Of a stretch of DNA of 64,000 nucleotides, positions 14,808 through 23,126 are shown in pieces. Source of the DNA: Thermaerobacter sp. FW80 (GTDB lineage Bacteria > Bacillota > Sulfobacillia > Thermaerobacterales > Thermaerobacteraceae); NCBI RefSeq assembly GCF_004634385.1, contig NZ_CP037895.1, positions 1,525,245 through 1,589,244 on the forward strand, in the 5' to 3' direction. Each line of letters begins with the position of its first letter. Within the stretch, counting starts at the first letter, position 1. Position numbers and translations under genes: made by a program. The notes beneath the pieces are model-generated. The model made no database searches. It was not told where the DNA came from and worked only from the letters and a program-made list of their open reading frames with translations.

Positions 14808-16379
14808 TCACGGCGTCTCCGTCCCCGTGCGGGACGTCCGCTCCCGCCAGCCCGGGGCGTAGAGCTCGTGCGGGTTCAGGCTGCGGCTGCGTCCCACCAG
14901 CCGGGCGGCCAAGCGCGCCCGGGGGCCGAAGGCCTGGCAGAACCAGCGGAAGTAGAGGAGCTCCTCCTTGCTGCCCAGCTCCAGGCCCGGCCACGGCTGC
15001 CGGCCCTCCGCCCACTCGCGGTCGCTGACGGCGGCTTCGGCGAAGCGCTCCAGGGTGGGCCCCACGCCCGTGCCCATGGCGAACTTCGCCTTCTCCCGCT
15101 GCACCACGGCCGCGGGCAGGAAGCGGCGCGCCGCCTGGCGCAGGATCCACTTCTCGGTCCCGGTGCGGTCGTGGATCTTCCAGCGCGGGGGGATGCGCCA
15201 GGCCAGGTCGACCAGGGTCACCGAGAGGAAGGGGACCCGCCCCTCTAGGCCGTGGGCCATGGTCATGCGGTCGACCCGTTGCAGGTTCGTGTTGTGCAGC
15301 GCCAGGGTGATCTCCCGCAGCTCGTCCTGCAGCCGCGCCCGGATCTCCGGCCGCTTGAGGTACTGGTATCCGCCGAAGAGCTCGTCCGCTCCCTCGCCCG
15401 AGAGCACCACCTTGACGTACCGGCGCGCCAGCCGCGACACCAGGTACGTCGGGACGGCGCTGCGCACCAGCGCGGCGTCGAAGGACTCGAGCCGCCGGAT
15501 GACCGCGGGCAGCAGCCCGATCAGCTCCTCCCGGGTGAAGGCGTACTCGTGGTGGACGGTGCCGAGGTGCGCCGCCACCAGCCGCGCGCGCTCCAGGTCC
15601 TCGCTGCCCTCCATGCCCACGGCGAAGGAATGGACCGGCTCTCCGGTCTCGGCCCGCACCTCCGCCACCAGCGCGGCGATCAGGCTGCTGTCCAGGCCCC
15701 CGCTGAGGAACACGCCCACCGGCACGTCGGCCACCAGCCGCCGCCGCACCGCCCGCCGCAGGCGGGCGACGAGCTCGTCCACGGCGGCCTCCGGGCTGGG
15801 CAGGTCGTACCGCACGGGGGGCAGCTCGTAGTACCGGACGAACCCGTCCCGCTCGGTCCAGTAGTGGCCGGGGGGGAACTCCTCGATGGTCTCCACGTGG
15901 GGCAGCAGGGCGCCGATCTCCGAGGCGAAGAGCAGCGCGCCATGGCGGTCGCGCCCGACGTAGAGCGGCTTGATGCCCAGGGGGTCGCGGGCGAGGAACA
16001 GGCCGTCGGGCGTCGCGAGGGCGAAGGCGAACATGCCGTAGAGCCGCCGCACCAGGGCCGGCCCCTCGTCCTCGTAGAGGTGGACCAGGACCTCGGTGTC
16101 GGTCTGGGTGCGGAGGCGGTGGCCGCGGGCGGCCAGCTCGTCCCGCAGCTCGCGGTAGTTGTAGATCTCGCCGTTGAACACCACGCGGATGGAGCCGTCT
16201 TCGTTGGCCAGGGGCTGGTGCCCGCCCGCCAGGTCGATGATGGACAGCCGGCGGTGTCCGAGGGTGATCCGCTCGCCGATCCACAGTCCCTGGTCGTCGG
16301 GCCCCCGATGTGCCATGGCCTCCAGCATGCGGCCCACCGCCTCGCCGCGGGGGGCGGTGGCGCCGGCGATGCCGCACAT
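14808..16379 (-). CDS. asnB: Asparagine synthetase (glutamine-hydrolysing)
   Basis: Makes asparagine from aspartate, ATP and glutamine. The 523-residue protein begins MCGIAGAT, so Cys2 becomes the N-terminal nucleophile of the class II glutaminase domain; HRGPDDQG, LGHRRLSIID and VFNGEIYNYRELR follow. The synthetase domain has the PP-loop VGVFLSGGLDSSLIAALVA, then SFAVGMEGSEDLERARLVA, and VLSGEGADELFGGYQYLK. The start at 16379 is fixed by Cys2 and by AAGGAGG 9 bases upstream. The length is shorter than the 600-residue AsnO type. The leader contains its own terminator at 16445-16490, so expression may be controlled by attenuation. Confidence 0.95.
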   Translation of the reverse strand: MCGIAGATAPRGEAVGRMLEAMAHRGPDDQGLWIGERITLGHRRLSIIDLAGGHQPLANEDGSIRVVFNGEIYNYRELRDELAARGHRLRTQTDTEVLVHLYEDEGPALVRRLYGMFAFALATPDGLFLARDPLGIKPLYVGRDRHGALLFASEIGALLPHVETIEEFPPGHYWTERDGFVRYYELPPVRYDLPSPEAAVDELVARLRRAVRRRLVADVPVGVFLSGGLDSSLIAALVAEVRAETGEPVHSFAVGMEGSEDLERARLVAAHLGTVHHEYAFTREELIGLLPAVIRRLESFDAALVRSAVPTYLVSRLARRYVKVVLSGEGADELFGGYQYLKRPEIRARLQDELREITLALHNTNLQRVDRMTMAHGLEGRVPFLSVTLVDLAWRIPPRWKIHDRTGTEKWILRQAARRFLPAAVVQREKAKFAMGTGVGPTLERFAEAAVSDREWAEGRQPWPGLELGSKEELLYFRWFCQAFGPRARLAARLVGRSRSLNPHELYAPGWRERTSRTGTETP

Positions 16380-16444
16380 CGCGTCCCGCCTCCTTTCCGC
16401 CCGGCCGCTCCCGGCGCCCTTGTGCGCCGGCACGGCCGACTGAC

Positions 16445-16490
16445 AAAAAGACCGGGTGCGTTGGCCCGCGGGCAACGTTCACCCGGTTTT
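16445..16490 (-). terminator. Terminator within the asnB leader
   Basis: On the minus strand ACCGGGTG and CACCCGGT bracket a second arm CGTTG-CCCGCGGGC-CAACG, followed by CTTTTT. The stem is followed by T's in the plus direction too (GGTTTT). On the minus strand it lies between the asnB promoter and start codon, with no gene between, which suggests an attenuator. Confidence 0.75.
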
Positions 16491-16578
16491 CCTCACCCCG
16501 ATGGAACGCCACGGGAAGCGCCGACGGAGCGTCACGGGTACGCCGATGGGGCCTTCGGTGCCAGTCCGTGCGCCTCCC

Positions 16579-16607
16579 ATCACACCAGAAGGGGGGCGCG
16601 GTGTCAA
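16579..16607 (-). promoter_or_regulatory. Promoter of asnB with extended -10
   Basis: On the minus strand TTGACA (16602-16607), a 17-base spacer and TGTGAT (16579-16584) preceded by TGG, an extended -10. Transcription from about 16572 would give a leader of about 190 bases that includes the terminator at 16445-16490. Confidence 0.65.
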
Positions 16608-16749
16608 CTCGCCGGGCAGGCCGGTGGGTCCCTCGGGGCGTCGGCTGCGGTGGGCGCGAGCCGCCCTCCGTCCCTGGCGGGGAGGAATGACCCTCCTTTT
16701 GTTTCCATATCATGTCATACCAGTCTGTCTCCTTCAGCGCCCTGTTCGG

Positions 16750-17297
16750 TGGCCAAGGACAGCCGCATCGGCCGGGCCTGGAGCTACATCCGGGAGGACG
16801 AGGTGGCCGCGGCGGCCATGGGCATCGACACCGGCCGGTACAAGGTGCTGGCCTTCGCCGTCGGCGGCGCCCTGGCCGGGGTGGCCGGGAACCTGTACGC
16901 GGCGAAGATGGGGGTGATCGCGCCGGAGAGCTTCTCCTTCTGGGAGTCGGTGGTGATGTTCGCCATCGTCATCCTGGGCGGCACGGGCTCCATCCCCGGC
17001 GTGTTCCTGGGCACTTTCGCCATGGTGGTGCTGCCCCAGCTCTTCCGCGGGCTGGCCGACTACCGCATGCTGGTCTTCGGCGCGGCCATGGTGGTGCTGA
17101 TGATCGTCCGGCCCGAGGGCCTCTGGCCCAGCCGGCGCTGGCGGCTGGCGATGCGGGGCGGCGACGGGTCGGCCGCCGTGCCGGGGGGCGCCGGCGGATG
17201 GCCCGCCGCGGCGGAGGGTGGGCTCCCCGGCGCGCCGGCAGGCGGCGCGGGCGACGGTCCGGGGGCGGCCGCCGGCGGTGCCGCCGGGGGGAGGTGA
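16750..17297 (+). pseudogene. livM: livM remnant, 5'-truncated branched-chain amino acid permease
   Basis: Only the last third of a LivM permease is present. The recognisable part begins at KDSRIGRAWSYIREDEVAAAAMGIDTGRYK, continues with the membrane segments VLAFAVGGALAGVAGNLYAAKMG and [22 protein letters not shown], then [31 protein letters not shown], and ends in a Gly/Ala-rich tail at the TGA 17295-17297. About 200 residues that should precede are missing, and livH and livK are absent. The break near 16744 abuts an A/T-richer stretch (TTTTGTTTCCATATCATG). A GTG at 16750 could start a short product, but it would lack the membrane core. livG follows by 5 bases, so the operon end was left intact by a deletion or rearrangement. 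Confidence 0.85.
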
Positions 17298-17302
17298 GGG
17301 CC

Positions 17303-18072
17303 GTGGCCCTGCTGGCCGTGGAGGGCGTGACCAAGCGCTTCGGCGGCCTGGTGGCCGTGCGGGACGTCAGCTTCGAGGTGCGCGAGGGCGAGATCCTGGC
17401 CCTGATCGGCCCCAACGGCGCCGGCAAGACCACGGTGTTCAACCTGATCACCGGGATCTACCGGCCCGACGCGGGCGACGTGTTCCTGGGCGGCCGCCGG
17501 GTCACGGGGCTCCCGCCCCACGCCATGGCCGCCCTCGGCGTGGCCCGCACCTTCCAGAACCTGCGGCTCTTCCGCAACTTGACGGTGCTGGAGAACGCGA
17601 TGGCGGGACCCCATCACCGGGCGTGGGCGGGGTTCTGGGCCGCGGTGCTGCGCACCCCCGCCCAGCGGCGGGAGGAGGCCTGGATCCGGGCGGAGGCCGA
17701 GGAGGCGCTGCGCCGCGTGGGCCTGTGGGAGCTGCGCCACGCGCTGGCCCGCAACCTGCCCTACGGCCAGCAGAAGCGCCTGGAGATCGCCCGGGCCCTG
17801 GCCGCCCGGCCGCGGCTCCTCATCCTGGACGAACCGGCCGGCGGCCTCAACGAGCAGGAGCGCGCCGAGCTGGTGGAGCTGGTGCGGCGGGTGCGGGCGG
17901 ACGGCATCACCGTGCTCCTCATCGAGCACGACATGAACCTGGTCATGGGCCTGTCCGACCGCGTGGTGGTGCTGGACAACGGCGTCAAGATCGCCGAGGG
18001 GACGCCGGCGGAGGTGCAGGCCGACCCCCAGGTCGTCGAGGCCTACCTGGGGCGGGAAGAGGATGAGTTCTG

Positions 18073-18073
<1 letters not shown>
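17303..18073 (+). CDS. livG: Branched-chain amino acid ABC transporter ATPase
   Basis: Cytoplasmic ATPase of the Liv importer, 256 residues. It shows Walker [10 protein letters not shown], the family segment [24 protein letters not shown], signature [15 protein letters not shown], Walker [13 protein letters not shown] and switch His in [13 protein letters not shown]. These are hallmarks of LivG. The GTG at 17303 follows GGAGGTGA. It overlaps livF by TGATG. With livM truncated and livH and livK missing here, it can work only with permeases encoded elsewhere. The Walker B codons contain the dispersed motif GGACGAACCGGCC at 17827. Confidence 0.93.
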
Positions 18074-18801
<728 letters not shown>

Positions 18802-18956
18802 GGGCGCGGCCCGCCCGGCCGGGGCAGGCGTCCCGCCGCGGCAGGAAGGAAGCGCCAGCCCGCGGAACTACCGCAAGGGGGACCGGTGGCGAGCGGTGAT
18901 CCCCCGGGTCGGCGCCGGGAGGGGCGACGGCGTGGGCCGCCCGCCGGGCGAACGGC

Positions 18957-19844
18957 TCACCCGGGCGAACCCGGGGCCGGCCCCGCCGGGCCCGGGTCGC
19001 CACCGGCCGCCGGGTCCGCCTCGCGGCCCCGGCGGCCGGCCGTCCCGTTGGCCCTCCCGGGCAGGGACGCGTCGGCCGGCCTGCCGTTGCCGGACTCCGG
19101 CTCGGGCGCCCGCGCGGCGCCCGAGCCGGAGTCCGGCTCTTCCGCCGCGCCCGCGGCCGCGCCGCCCCCGGCGTCGCCGGCGTCGCCCGCCGGGGGGTCC
19201 TCAGGTCCCTGGAGCGGAGGCCCCGCCTCCGCCTCCGGCGGGACGGCCTGGTCCTCGTCGTCCGCGTGCGCGGCGCGCTCCACGGAACCGGCACGCTCCG
19301 CCGTCCCGGTCGGGGAGCCGACGGCACCGGTTGGGGAGCCGGGGGCGGCGGGCGGGCCGGCAGAGGGGCCGGAGGGGGGCGCCGGTGTCGCCCCGCCAGC
19401 CGTCGCCCCTTGGGGGCCCGGGGGTTGCGCCGAGGGGGGCGGGGACGGCCGGCCTTCGGCCGCGGGGATCGCGACCTGTTCCAGACGTCGGGCGAGACGG
19501 TGAAGTTCGTCGGCCAGGCGGTGGAGCTCGTCGGCGAGCTGGGGCAGGAGGGGGGCCTGCTCCCCGCCCGTCCGCGGCGGCACGGGACGGGCGCGTCCCA
19601 CGGCCACGCCCGGATCCCGGGCGGGGTCGCCCCCGAAGGTCTGCAGGACCTCCCACCGCATCGCCATCTGCTCGGGCGAGGGGGTGACCCGGGGGCCGGC
19701 GGCCTGCAACGCCTGGACGAACCGCTGGCACCCGTCCAGCACGGTGCCGCCCGCGTCCAGGGCCTCCTGCACGAAGGCCAGCAGCAGCCGGTCGGCCTCC
19801 GGTTCCCAGAAACGCAGGTGTTCGGGGATGCGTCGGGTGCTCAT
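18957..19844 (-). CDS. RsfA-like (Myb/SANT-type) regulator with a long disordered tail
   Basis: The first 70 residues resemble the RsfA family of prespore regulators: STRRIPEHLRFWEPEADRLLLAFVQEALDAGG, then VLDGCQRFVQALQ and SPEQMAMRWEVLQTFG. The three-helix layout and the Trp/Arg-Trp pattern are those of a Myb-like DNA-binding domain. A coiled segment follows (LADELHRLADELHRLARRLEQV, near residues 100-122), and the last 170 residues are low-complexity Pro/Ala/Gly/Glu. The start at 19844 has GAGGTG 6 bases upstream. No partner gene is adjacent. Spore-formation involvement is inference from the family. The tail contains an exact 21-bp inverted repeat at 19090-19136. Confidence 0.65.
   Translation of the reverse strand: MSTRRIPEHLRFWEPEADRLLLAFVQEALDAGGTVLDGCQRFVQALQAAGPRVTPSPEQMAMRWEVLQTFGGDPARDPGVAVGRARPVPPRTGGEQAPLLPQLADELHRLADELHRLARRLEQVAIPAAEGRPSPPPSAQPPGPQGATAGGATPAPPSGPSAGPPAAPGSPTGAVGSPTGTAERAGSVERAAHADDEDQAVPPEAEAGPPLQGPEDPPAGDAGDAGGGAAAGAAEEPDSGSGAARAPEPESGNGRPADASLPGRANGTAGRRGREADPAAGGDPGPAGPAPGSPG
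19090..19136. repeat. 21-bp perfect inverted repeat inside the RsfA-like coding tail
   Basis: Bases 19090-19110 and 19116-19136 are exact reverse complements around the loop CGCGC. The arms encode the mirrored tail peptides EEPDSGSGA and APEPESG on the minus strand, so the hairpin exists in both DNA and mRNA. Confidence 0.9.
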
Positions 19845-20135
19845 GCCCTTCACCTCGATCCGCCCTGGGGGCGAGTCGCTGCGGCCGACCGGGCCGCGGC
19901 GTGGGGGGCACGCCCCCCACCGCAGGGGGTGCCCGGGTCCGCCCCGAACGACGCCAGGCGGCGTTCGTCCGCAGGGAAGATGTCGGAAATCGTTAGCTGG
20001 TTCTGACAAGGGCTTCGGCAGGCCCGCCCGGGTTCCTGCGCCGGGCGGGCTGCCCGGGGACGCGGACGGATCCCGCCTCCACCGACGCCTTCACCTATAG
20101 AGATTACGCAGCCTCCCGCGGGTGGTGGACGACCC

Positions 20136-21074
20136 TTGGCTTACCTGCTGCTGGCGATCACCCCGCTGCTCTGGGCGGGCAACTGGACCATCGCCAAGGA
20201 GCTGGTGCGCCGCGTCCATCCCGCCGACCTGGTGCTGGTGCGGTGGGTGCTGGCGGCGCTGGTTCTGGCTCCCGTCGTGTACTGGCGGGAGGGCGGGCTC
20301 CCCCGGCCCCGCGGCCGGGAGTGGCTGGCCGTGGCGCTGTGCGGCCTGACCGGCATGGCGGGGTACAACACCCTGCAGTACATCGCCCAACAGCAGACCA
20401 CCAACATCAACGGGACCCTGATCTACACGGCGTCGCCCGCCCTGACCTTCCTGCTGGCGGTGCCCCTGCTCGGGGAGCGGGTGACGGGGCGGCGGGCCGT
20501 GGGCGCCGCCTTGAGCCTCGCCGGGACGGCGTGGATCCTCTCCGGCGGGTCCCTGGCGGTGCTGCGGGCTTGGCGGTTCAACCCCGGCGACCTGCTGATG
20601 GTGGCCGCCTCCGCCAGCTGGGCCGTGTACACCGTGGTCACCCGGGTGGCGACGCGCCGCCTCTCGCCCCTGGGCCTCACCCTCTACGCCGCGGCGGCCG
20701 GCGCGGTGATGACCGCCGCCGTCCGCGGCTGGGACCTGGTGGCCCGGGCGGGGGCCTGGAGCCTCTCGCTCCGCGACACCTGGGCGGTGCTTTACATCGG
20801 GGTCGTCTCGTCCGCCGTCGCCTACCTCTTCTGGAACGAGGGCGTCCGCCGCATCGGTGCCGGCCCGGCGTCCATCTTCGCCAACCTCCTGCCGGTGTAC
20901 ACCGCCGCCCTCTCCATCAGCCTGCTGGGCGAGCGGCTGACGACGGCCCACGTGGTGGGGGGGCTCGCGGTCCTGGTCGGCGTGTACCTGGTGGCCGCGC
21001 CGGGCGGACCGGCGGCGCCCGTGTCCGTCCGCCCGGCGGCCCCGGCCGCCCGTCACCGGGCGGGCGACCGCTGA
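20136..21074 (+). CDS. EamA/DMT-family transporter
   Basis: A ten-helix drug/metabolite transporter of 312 residues, with two EamA repeats. Repeat one begins LLLAITPLLWAGNWTIAKELVRRVHPADLVLVRW; repeat two begins GDLLMVAASASWAVYTVVTRVATRRLSPLGLTLY. The conserved LLPVYTAALSISLLGERLTTAHVVGGLAVLVGVYL closes it. Such proteins usually export amino acids or metabolites; the substrate cannot be read from sequence. The start appears to be the TTG at 20136. A GC-rich hairpin (GCCCGCCCGG / CCGGGCGGGC) lies just upstream around 20030-20060. Confidence 0.88.
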   Translation: MAYLLLAITPLLWAGNWTIAKELVRRVHPADLVLVRWVLAALVLAPVVYWREGGLPRPRGREWLAVALCGLTGMAGYNTLQYIAQQQTTNINGTLIYTASPALTFLLAVPLLGERVTGRRAVGAALSLAGTAWILSGGSLAVLRAWRFNPGDLLMVAASASWAVYTVVTRVATRRLSPLGLTLYAAAAGAVMTAAVRGWDLVARAGAWSLSLRDTWAVLYIGVVSSAVAYLFWNEGVRRIGAGPASIFANLLPVYTAALSISLLGERLTTAHVVGGLAVLVGVYLVAAPGGPAAPVSVRPAAPAARHRAGDR

Positions 21075-21376
21075 TCCGCACCGCCCGATCCCTCGACCCC
21101 TCCCATCCATCGCAGGGCTCCCCTCCGCCGGTCCGCCCCGGCAGCGGATGGCGTTCCCGGCTGGAGCGGACCCCGTGCCCCGCGCCCTTCCCTCGCCCCT
21201 GGCCAGGGCCGGCGGTGACCGGAGACGATCCGCGGGGCCTTCGCGCCCACGGGGTCGAGGGCCGACGAGCACCGCGGGGTGGTCGCCCATCGCCGACAGC
21301 ACCCGGCATCCTTCGCGGCAGGATCCGCCCGTGCCCCTGGCGAACGGTGGGCGGACACGCGCAGGAGGTGGGGGCG

Positions 21377-22984
21377 TTGCGGCGCCATCGGTTGGTGGGC
21401 CGACCGCATCCTGCTGCGGCCCGTCCGTGGATCACCCTCGCGATCCTCCTCGCCCTTCTCGCCGGCGCCGGCTGGGCCTGGTGGCGCTCGGGCACGAGGA
21501 CCGACCCGGCGGCCCCGTCGGCCGGACCGACCGCCGGCCTGCCGCCGGGGTCGGATGCGACCGACGGCGCCCGGGGGCAGGAACCGGACGAGGGGGTGGG
21601 CACCCCGGGCGTCGACGCGAGGGGGACCGCGGCCGCGGACGGTGCGGGCAATCCCCTCTGGCCGGCGGTGCAACCGGTGGACCTGTCGGACGGGTCCGCG
21701 GTCAAGCCGCGCCCGGTGGCCATGGAGGCAGAGGGCGAGACCGGCGTCCTGGCCGTCCGCGGCCAGCGGCTGCGGTTCGTCAACCCGGACGGGATGGCGA
21801 CGGAGATCTTTCGCCTGCCTCCCGGCCACCGCTGGGCGAGCCCGGTGGTGCCGGCGCCGGACGGGAGCGCCGTCGCCTTTCTCACGCGGGCCGAAGCGGG
21901 CACCCCCTACCTCTGGGTGGTGCGCAGCGACCTGACGTCGACCCCCTACGCCGTGCCCGAGGACGTGCGCCGCCCCGCCACCATCGCCTGGGCCGGGCCG
22001 GAGACGCTGGCGGTCGGCGATCCTCCGTACCTCTGGCAGCTGGAGTCGCGACGCTGGTCCCGGCTGCCGGGGGAGCGGCTGGCCTGGGCCGGGCCGCCCT
22101 CGCCGGACGGGCGGTCCTGGGCCTACGGCGCCCTGGGCGCGGAACCGGGTGGCGGGGCGCACCTGTACCTGGTCGATCTCCCGCGGGGCGAGGCACGTCC
22201 CGTGGACCTGGCCAGCGGCCGGGGCGCGGTGGCGCTCCCCGGGCCGTGGCTGGACGAGGGACGTTTCCTCGCCGCGTTGGTGGCCGGCGGGCCCGAGGCC
22301 GTCGGACGAACCGGCGAAGCGCCGGGTCCCGTGCAGCGGGTGGTGACGGTCGAGGTTCCCACCGGCCGCGCCGAGCCGGTGTTCGCCGACCCCGGCGTCC
22401 CGTGGCGGGTGCTGGGGGCCAGCCCGGACGGGCGCTGGTTGGTGTTGGTGCCCGGGGCAGGGCCGGGACAGCCGAGGGCGGACGGCGGCGCCCGTTCCGG
22501 TGGCCCGGCGGGCAGGGGGTCGTGGCGCCTGGTGGACGTCACCACCCGGGAGGCCATCGACCTGCCGGCGGGGCTGGTGCAGGCGGGCGTCGCGTGGGAT
22601 GGCGGCGGCCGGCGCCTCTTCTATCTGGTGGCCGCGGGCGGCAGCGTCCGGCTCGAGGCGCGCTCCCTGGGCGGCCGCCCAGGGGCCGGTTCGTCCGCCG
22701 GGCAGGGCGGGGCCCCCGGGAGCCCGGGCACCGCGGAGGGTGGGGCGGATGCCGACGGGGGGGCGTCCGTCGCGCCCGCACCGGCTCCCGCTGCCAGCGA
22801 GACCTGGCCTCCGGTGCGGACGGCCCCCGGAGCGATCCGCCGGCTGCTGGGCGTGGACCCGGGTGCCGGGGTCGCCTGGGTCGAGCTCCAGGGCGACCCG
22901 GATGCGACGGAGGGCTCCGAAGGCGCCGAGGGCCGCGTGGCCCGCTGGCTGCTGACGGAGGGGCGCCTGGAACCGCTCGAGTAG
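21377..22984 (+). CDS. Membrane-anchored beta-propeller (TolB/WD40-like) protein
   Basis: A 535-residue protein with an N-terminal anchor (PWITLAILLALLAGAGWAWW, about residues 18-37), a Pro/Gly/Asp-rich spacer, and a region of short blades: VLAVRGQRLRFVNPDGMATEIFRL, SPVVPAPDGSAVAFLTRAE, GPPSPDGRSWAYGAL, and VLGASPDGRWLVLVPG. The repeated PDG(R/S) turns are typical of TolB/WD40 propellers facing outward. I do not recognise a specific family. TTG at 21377 follows AGGAGGTG with 6 bases of spacing. A low-complexity Gly/Ala/Pro insertion (near 22680-22800) interrupts the last blades and contains the dispersed motif. Confidence 0.6.
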   Translation: MRRHRLVGRPHPAAARPWITLAILLALLAGAGWAWWRSGTRTDPAAPSAGPTAGLPPGSDATDGARGQEPDEGVGTPGVDARGTAAADGAGNPLWPAVQPVDLSDGSAVKPRPVAMEAEGETGVLAVRGQRLRFVNPDGMATEIFRLPPGHRWASPVVPAPDGSAVAFLTRAEAGTPYLWVVRSDLTSTPYAVPEDVRRPATIAWAGPETLAVGDPPYLWQLESRRWSRLPGERLAWAGPPSPDGRSWAYGALGAEPGGGAHLYLVDLPRGEARPVDLASGRGAVALPGPWLDEGRFLAALVAGGPEAVGRTGEAPGPVQRVVTVEVPTGRAEPVFADPGVPWRVLGASPDGRWLVLVPGAGPGQPRADGGARSGGPAGRGSWRLVDVTTREAIDLPAGLVQAGVAWDGGGRRLFYLVAAGGSVRLEARSLGGRPGAGSSAGQGGAPGSPGTAEGGADADGGASVAPAPAPAASETWPPVRTAPGAIRRLLGVDPGAGVAWVELQGDPDATEGSEGAEGRVARWLLTEGRLEPLE

Positions 22985-23072
22985 CAGCGGTTCCCCCGGC
23001 GGCCGGAAGCGGTTCCGCCGGCGTCGCCCGCGGCGGAGGCATGGCCAGAAGATGGAAGGGCGTTGCGAATCG

Positions 23073-23101
23073 ACTTGTATAGATGACTTGTATAGATGAT
23101 C
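23073..23101. promoter_or_regulatory. Tandem GntR/HutC-type operators before nagZ
   Basis: Two copies of ACTTGTATAGATG (23073-23085 and 23086-23098) lie head to tail just before the nagZ ribosome site. Each extends to an imperfect 16-base palindrome (23073-23088 and 23086-23101). By my count the first matches 12 of 16 positions of the DasR/NagR-type site (A-S-TGGTCTAGACCA-S-T). Both copies contain TATAGAT, which could be a -10 element, so a bound repressor would block RNA polymerase. The GntR/HutC regulator at 31400 is the obvious candidate. Regulator identity is inference. Confidence 0.6.
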
Positions 23102-23126
23102 AGAAGTCCAAGAGGGGGTGCCAGCC

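Noticed and set aside
11855-15028. 1057-codon plus-strand frame across metNIQ and the riboswitch
   Set aside because: It crosses the metQ-metI hairpin and the SAM riboswitch on the opposite strand and shows no protein motif.
16379-16740. T-box in the asnB leader
   Set aside because: No AGGGTGG-ACCGCG element or specifier-type loop is visible on the minus strand.
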